Source of the DNA: Edolisoma coerulescens | Lineage: Eukaryota > Chordata > Aves > Passeriformes > Campephagidae | Reading direction: 5' to 3' | Length of the DNA stretch: 64,000 nucleotides | NCBI GenBank assembly: GCA_013397115.1 | Contig: VWZW01004024.1 | Coordinates: 496,504 to 560,503, forward strand | Part shown: piece after piece, positions 63,044-64,000 of the stretch | Layout of the letters: each line of letters opens with the position of its first letter | Numbering within the stretch: position 1 is the first letter of the stretch | Notes under the pieces: generated by a model | What the model was told of the DNA's origin: nothing | Seen by the model: only the letters and a program-made list of their open reading frames with translations | Databases searched by the model: none | Program-made: the position numbers and the translations under genes

Positions 63044-63182
63044 AAGGCTGCCAGAGTTCAAGAAGCGTTTGGACAACGCTCTCAGGCACACGGAGGGATT
63101 CTTGGGACTGTCCTGTGCAGGGCCAGGACTTGGATTTTGATGATCCTTGTGGGTCACTTCCAACTCAGGATATTCTATGATG
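63044..63182 (+). mobile_element. CR1 LINE, 3' end fragment
   Basis: GGCTGCCAGAGTTCAAGAAG, GTTTGGACAACGCTCTCAGG, CACACGG, CCTGTGCAGGGCCAGGACTT and TGATGATCCTTGTGGGTCAC follow in the order of the CR1 3' end, closing with CAACTCAGGATATTCTATGA at 63180. The copy is on the plus strand and 5'-truncated. It is closer to the common form than the copy at 2.7 kb, so it is probably younger. Plus-strand frames crossing it (62743-63180, 63038-63244) are shadows. Confidence 0.93.
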
Positions 63183-63539
63183 CTAAGACACCTTCAGGTA
63201 TCTGCACATACTCCTGTGCACACAAAGACCACATCAATTTTTAGCAGCCTTGGCAGAATGAGAGCAATGTAGGTGGCTTGGAGGGAATTTGAAGCCTTTA
63301 GTTCTGGGGACAATTCCTGAATGCAAGTGTTCACCTAAGGTTTCTGACAATGTTACATACTCAATTTTCATCCAATACCAGCTGATTGGAATGGAAGAAT
63401 TAGTCAAAACATTCCAGAAGCATCTATGTCTTGGGAATCATAGGTTCCTAGGCTATAAGACACGCCAGAATATTCACCAAATCACCAGTGTGTGGTTTTC
63501 CTTAATGCTACAATTAGCAATGGAACATTAACAGAAGAG
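63183..63539. other. Non-coding stretch, nothing recognised
   Basis: An 80-codon plus-strand frame (63289-63531) has no family features. Nothing else stands out. Confidence 0.6.
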
Positions 63540-63860
63540 TTACTGGATAAGATTTGATGGCAGAAAGCCTTCTGCCATAAACTGGTCATTCTCAACATGT
63601 GCAAACATATTGCTAGAGAAGATGAGTTATGCAATTAAAATCAAAATTGGAGATTTGTTACCCAAGGACAGCAATGTGTACTAAAATCCAGCTGAGAGGC
63701 TCCCTTATCTTGTTATCTTCAGGCTTCTTTTTTAGTTAATCTAACACAGCTGACAATATTTGACACAGCCAATTGTGCCTACAGTCATGTGAGGCATGTT
63801 TTATAGAGCTCCTTTCCACTAGCACAAGAGATTTGTCATAGTGCAACTCTTTACTAAGTC
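63540..63860. promoter_or_regulatory. Candidate conserved element with GATA sites and a perfect hairpin
   Basis: ATGGCAGAA (63557-63565) and its exact reverse complement TTCTGCCAT (63570-63578) flank a 4-base loop; the left arm and loop also contain a TGGC-N5-GCC arrangement like an NFI site. GATAAG precedes it at 63546-63551, and TTATCT occurs twice at 63705-63710 and 63713-63718, giving three GATA-type cores. The sequence is complex, without a long frame or repeat. The set resembles a GATA-bearing enhancer, but motif counts alone are weak evidence. Confidence 0.28.
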
Positions 63861-64000
63861 TGAAAAGCTTTGCCAGAATTGCATTTCAGGGGAGTAAGAT
63901 GTGATAAAAATTCTGACAGAGTTAGAACGTTTCTAATGTTATCATTAATTTCTAAATTTTTGAACAAGTCTTAATAATGTTTTAAGTGCAAATTAGGTTA
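63861..64000. other. Window end, AT-rich non-coding DNA
   Basis: AT-rich sequence with TTAAT and TAATG steps and no frame, repeat or RNA gene that I can support. Confidence 0.6.

Noticed and set aside
62743..63244. Plus-strand frames of 145 and 68 codons
   Set aside because: Both run through a CR1 3' end and gain their length from it.
1..64000. tRNA, snRNA, known microRNA, CRISPR array or bacterial gene features
   Set aside because: I looked for T-loop and B-box words, seed sequences of common vertebrate microRNAs, spaced direct repeats and Shine-Dalgarno/operon layouts and found nothing that held up.

Overview
The window reads as vertebrate, and specifically bird, nuclear DNA, most likely from a songbird. 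The evidence is three CR1 LINE 3' ends (about 2660-2782, 44891-45165 and 63044-63182) that show the typical avian CR1 end and its short ATTCTATGA-type tail, and three solo retroviral LTRs (20189-20501, 32828-33211, 44375-44890), two of which resemble endogenous retrovirus LTRs common in passerine genomes. Recognisable mobile DNA adds up to only about 2 kb of 64 kb, which fits a compact bird genome. Nothing looks bacterial or viral in the sense of an active genome: there are no operons, ribosome binding sites, CRISPR arrays or phage genes.

No protein-coding gene can be named with confidence. Open frames of 60-270 codons are scattered over both strands at the density expected by chance for DNA of about 45-50% GC. 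None gives a family I recognise, and the longest are in low-information sequence. I therefore describe the window as intergenic or intronic. The best coding candidates are a set of short exon-like blocks on the minus strand between 36.6 and 43.1 kb, each bounded by plausible splice sites. Their reading phases mostly do not chain, so they are given low confidence.

Layout. 1-20 kb: almost free of recognisable repeats except one CR1 end, with several AT-rich or motif-dense stretches that look like conserved non-coding (enhancer-type) DNA, notably 600-960, 1395-1660, 9350-9690, 10455-10640 and 11905-12250. 20.2-20.5 kb: solo LTR, minus strand. 20.5-32.8 kb: more candidate regulatory stretches (21660-22010, 24790-25330, a CpG-rich patch at 28185-28345) and a perfect 20-bp palindrome at 31349-31368. 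32.8-33.2 kb: second solo LTR. 33.2-44.3 kb: AT-richer DNA with the minus-strand exon-like blocks and a (CA)n(TA)n microsatellite at 37701-37737. 44.4-45.2 kb: a solo LTR that seems to have inserted into the tail of a CR1 copy. 45.2-64 kb: mostly featureless, with candidate regulatory stretches at 47870-48110, 52850-53110, 62330-62470 and 63540-63860 and a CR1 end at 63.1 kb.

If the regulatory candidates are real, the window is best understood as enhancer-bearing DNA around or inside a developmental gene whose exons lie mainly outside it. That is an inference from base composition and motif clusters; no alignment could be run.
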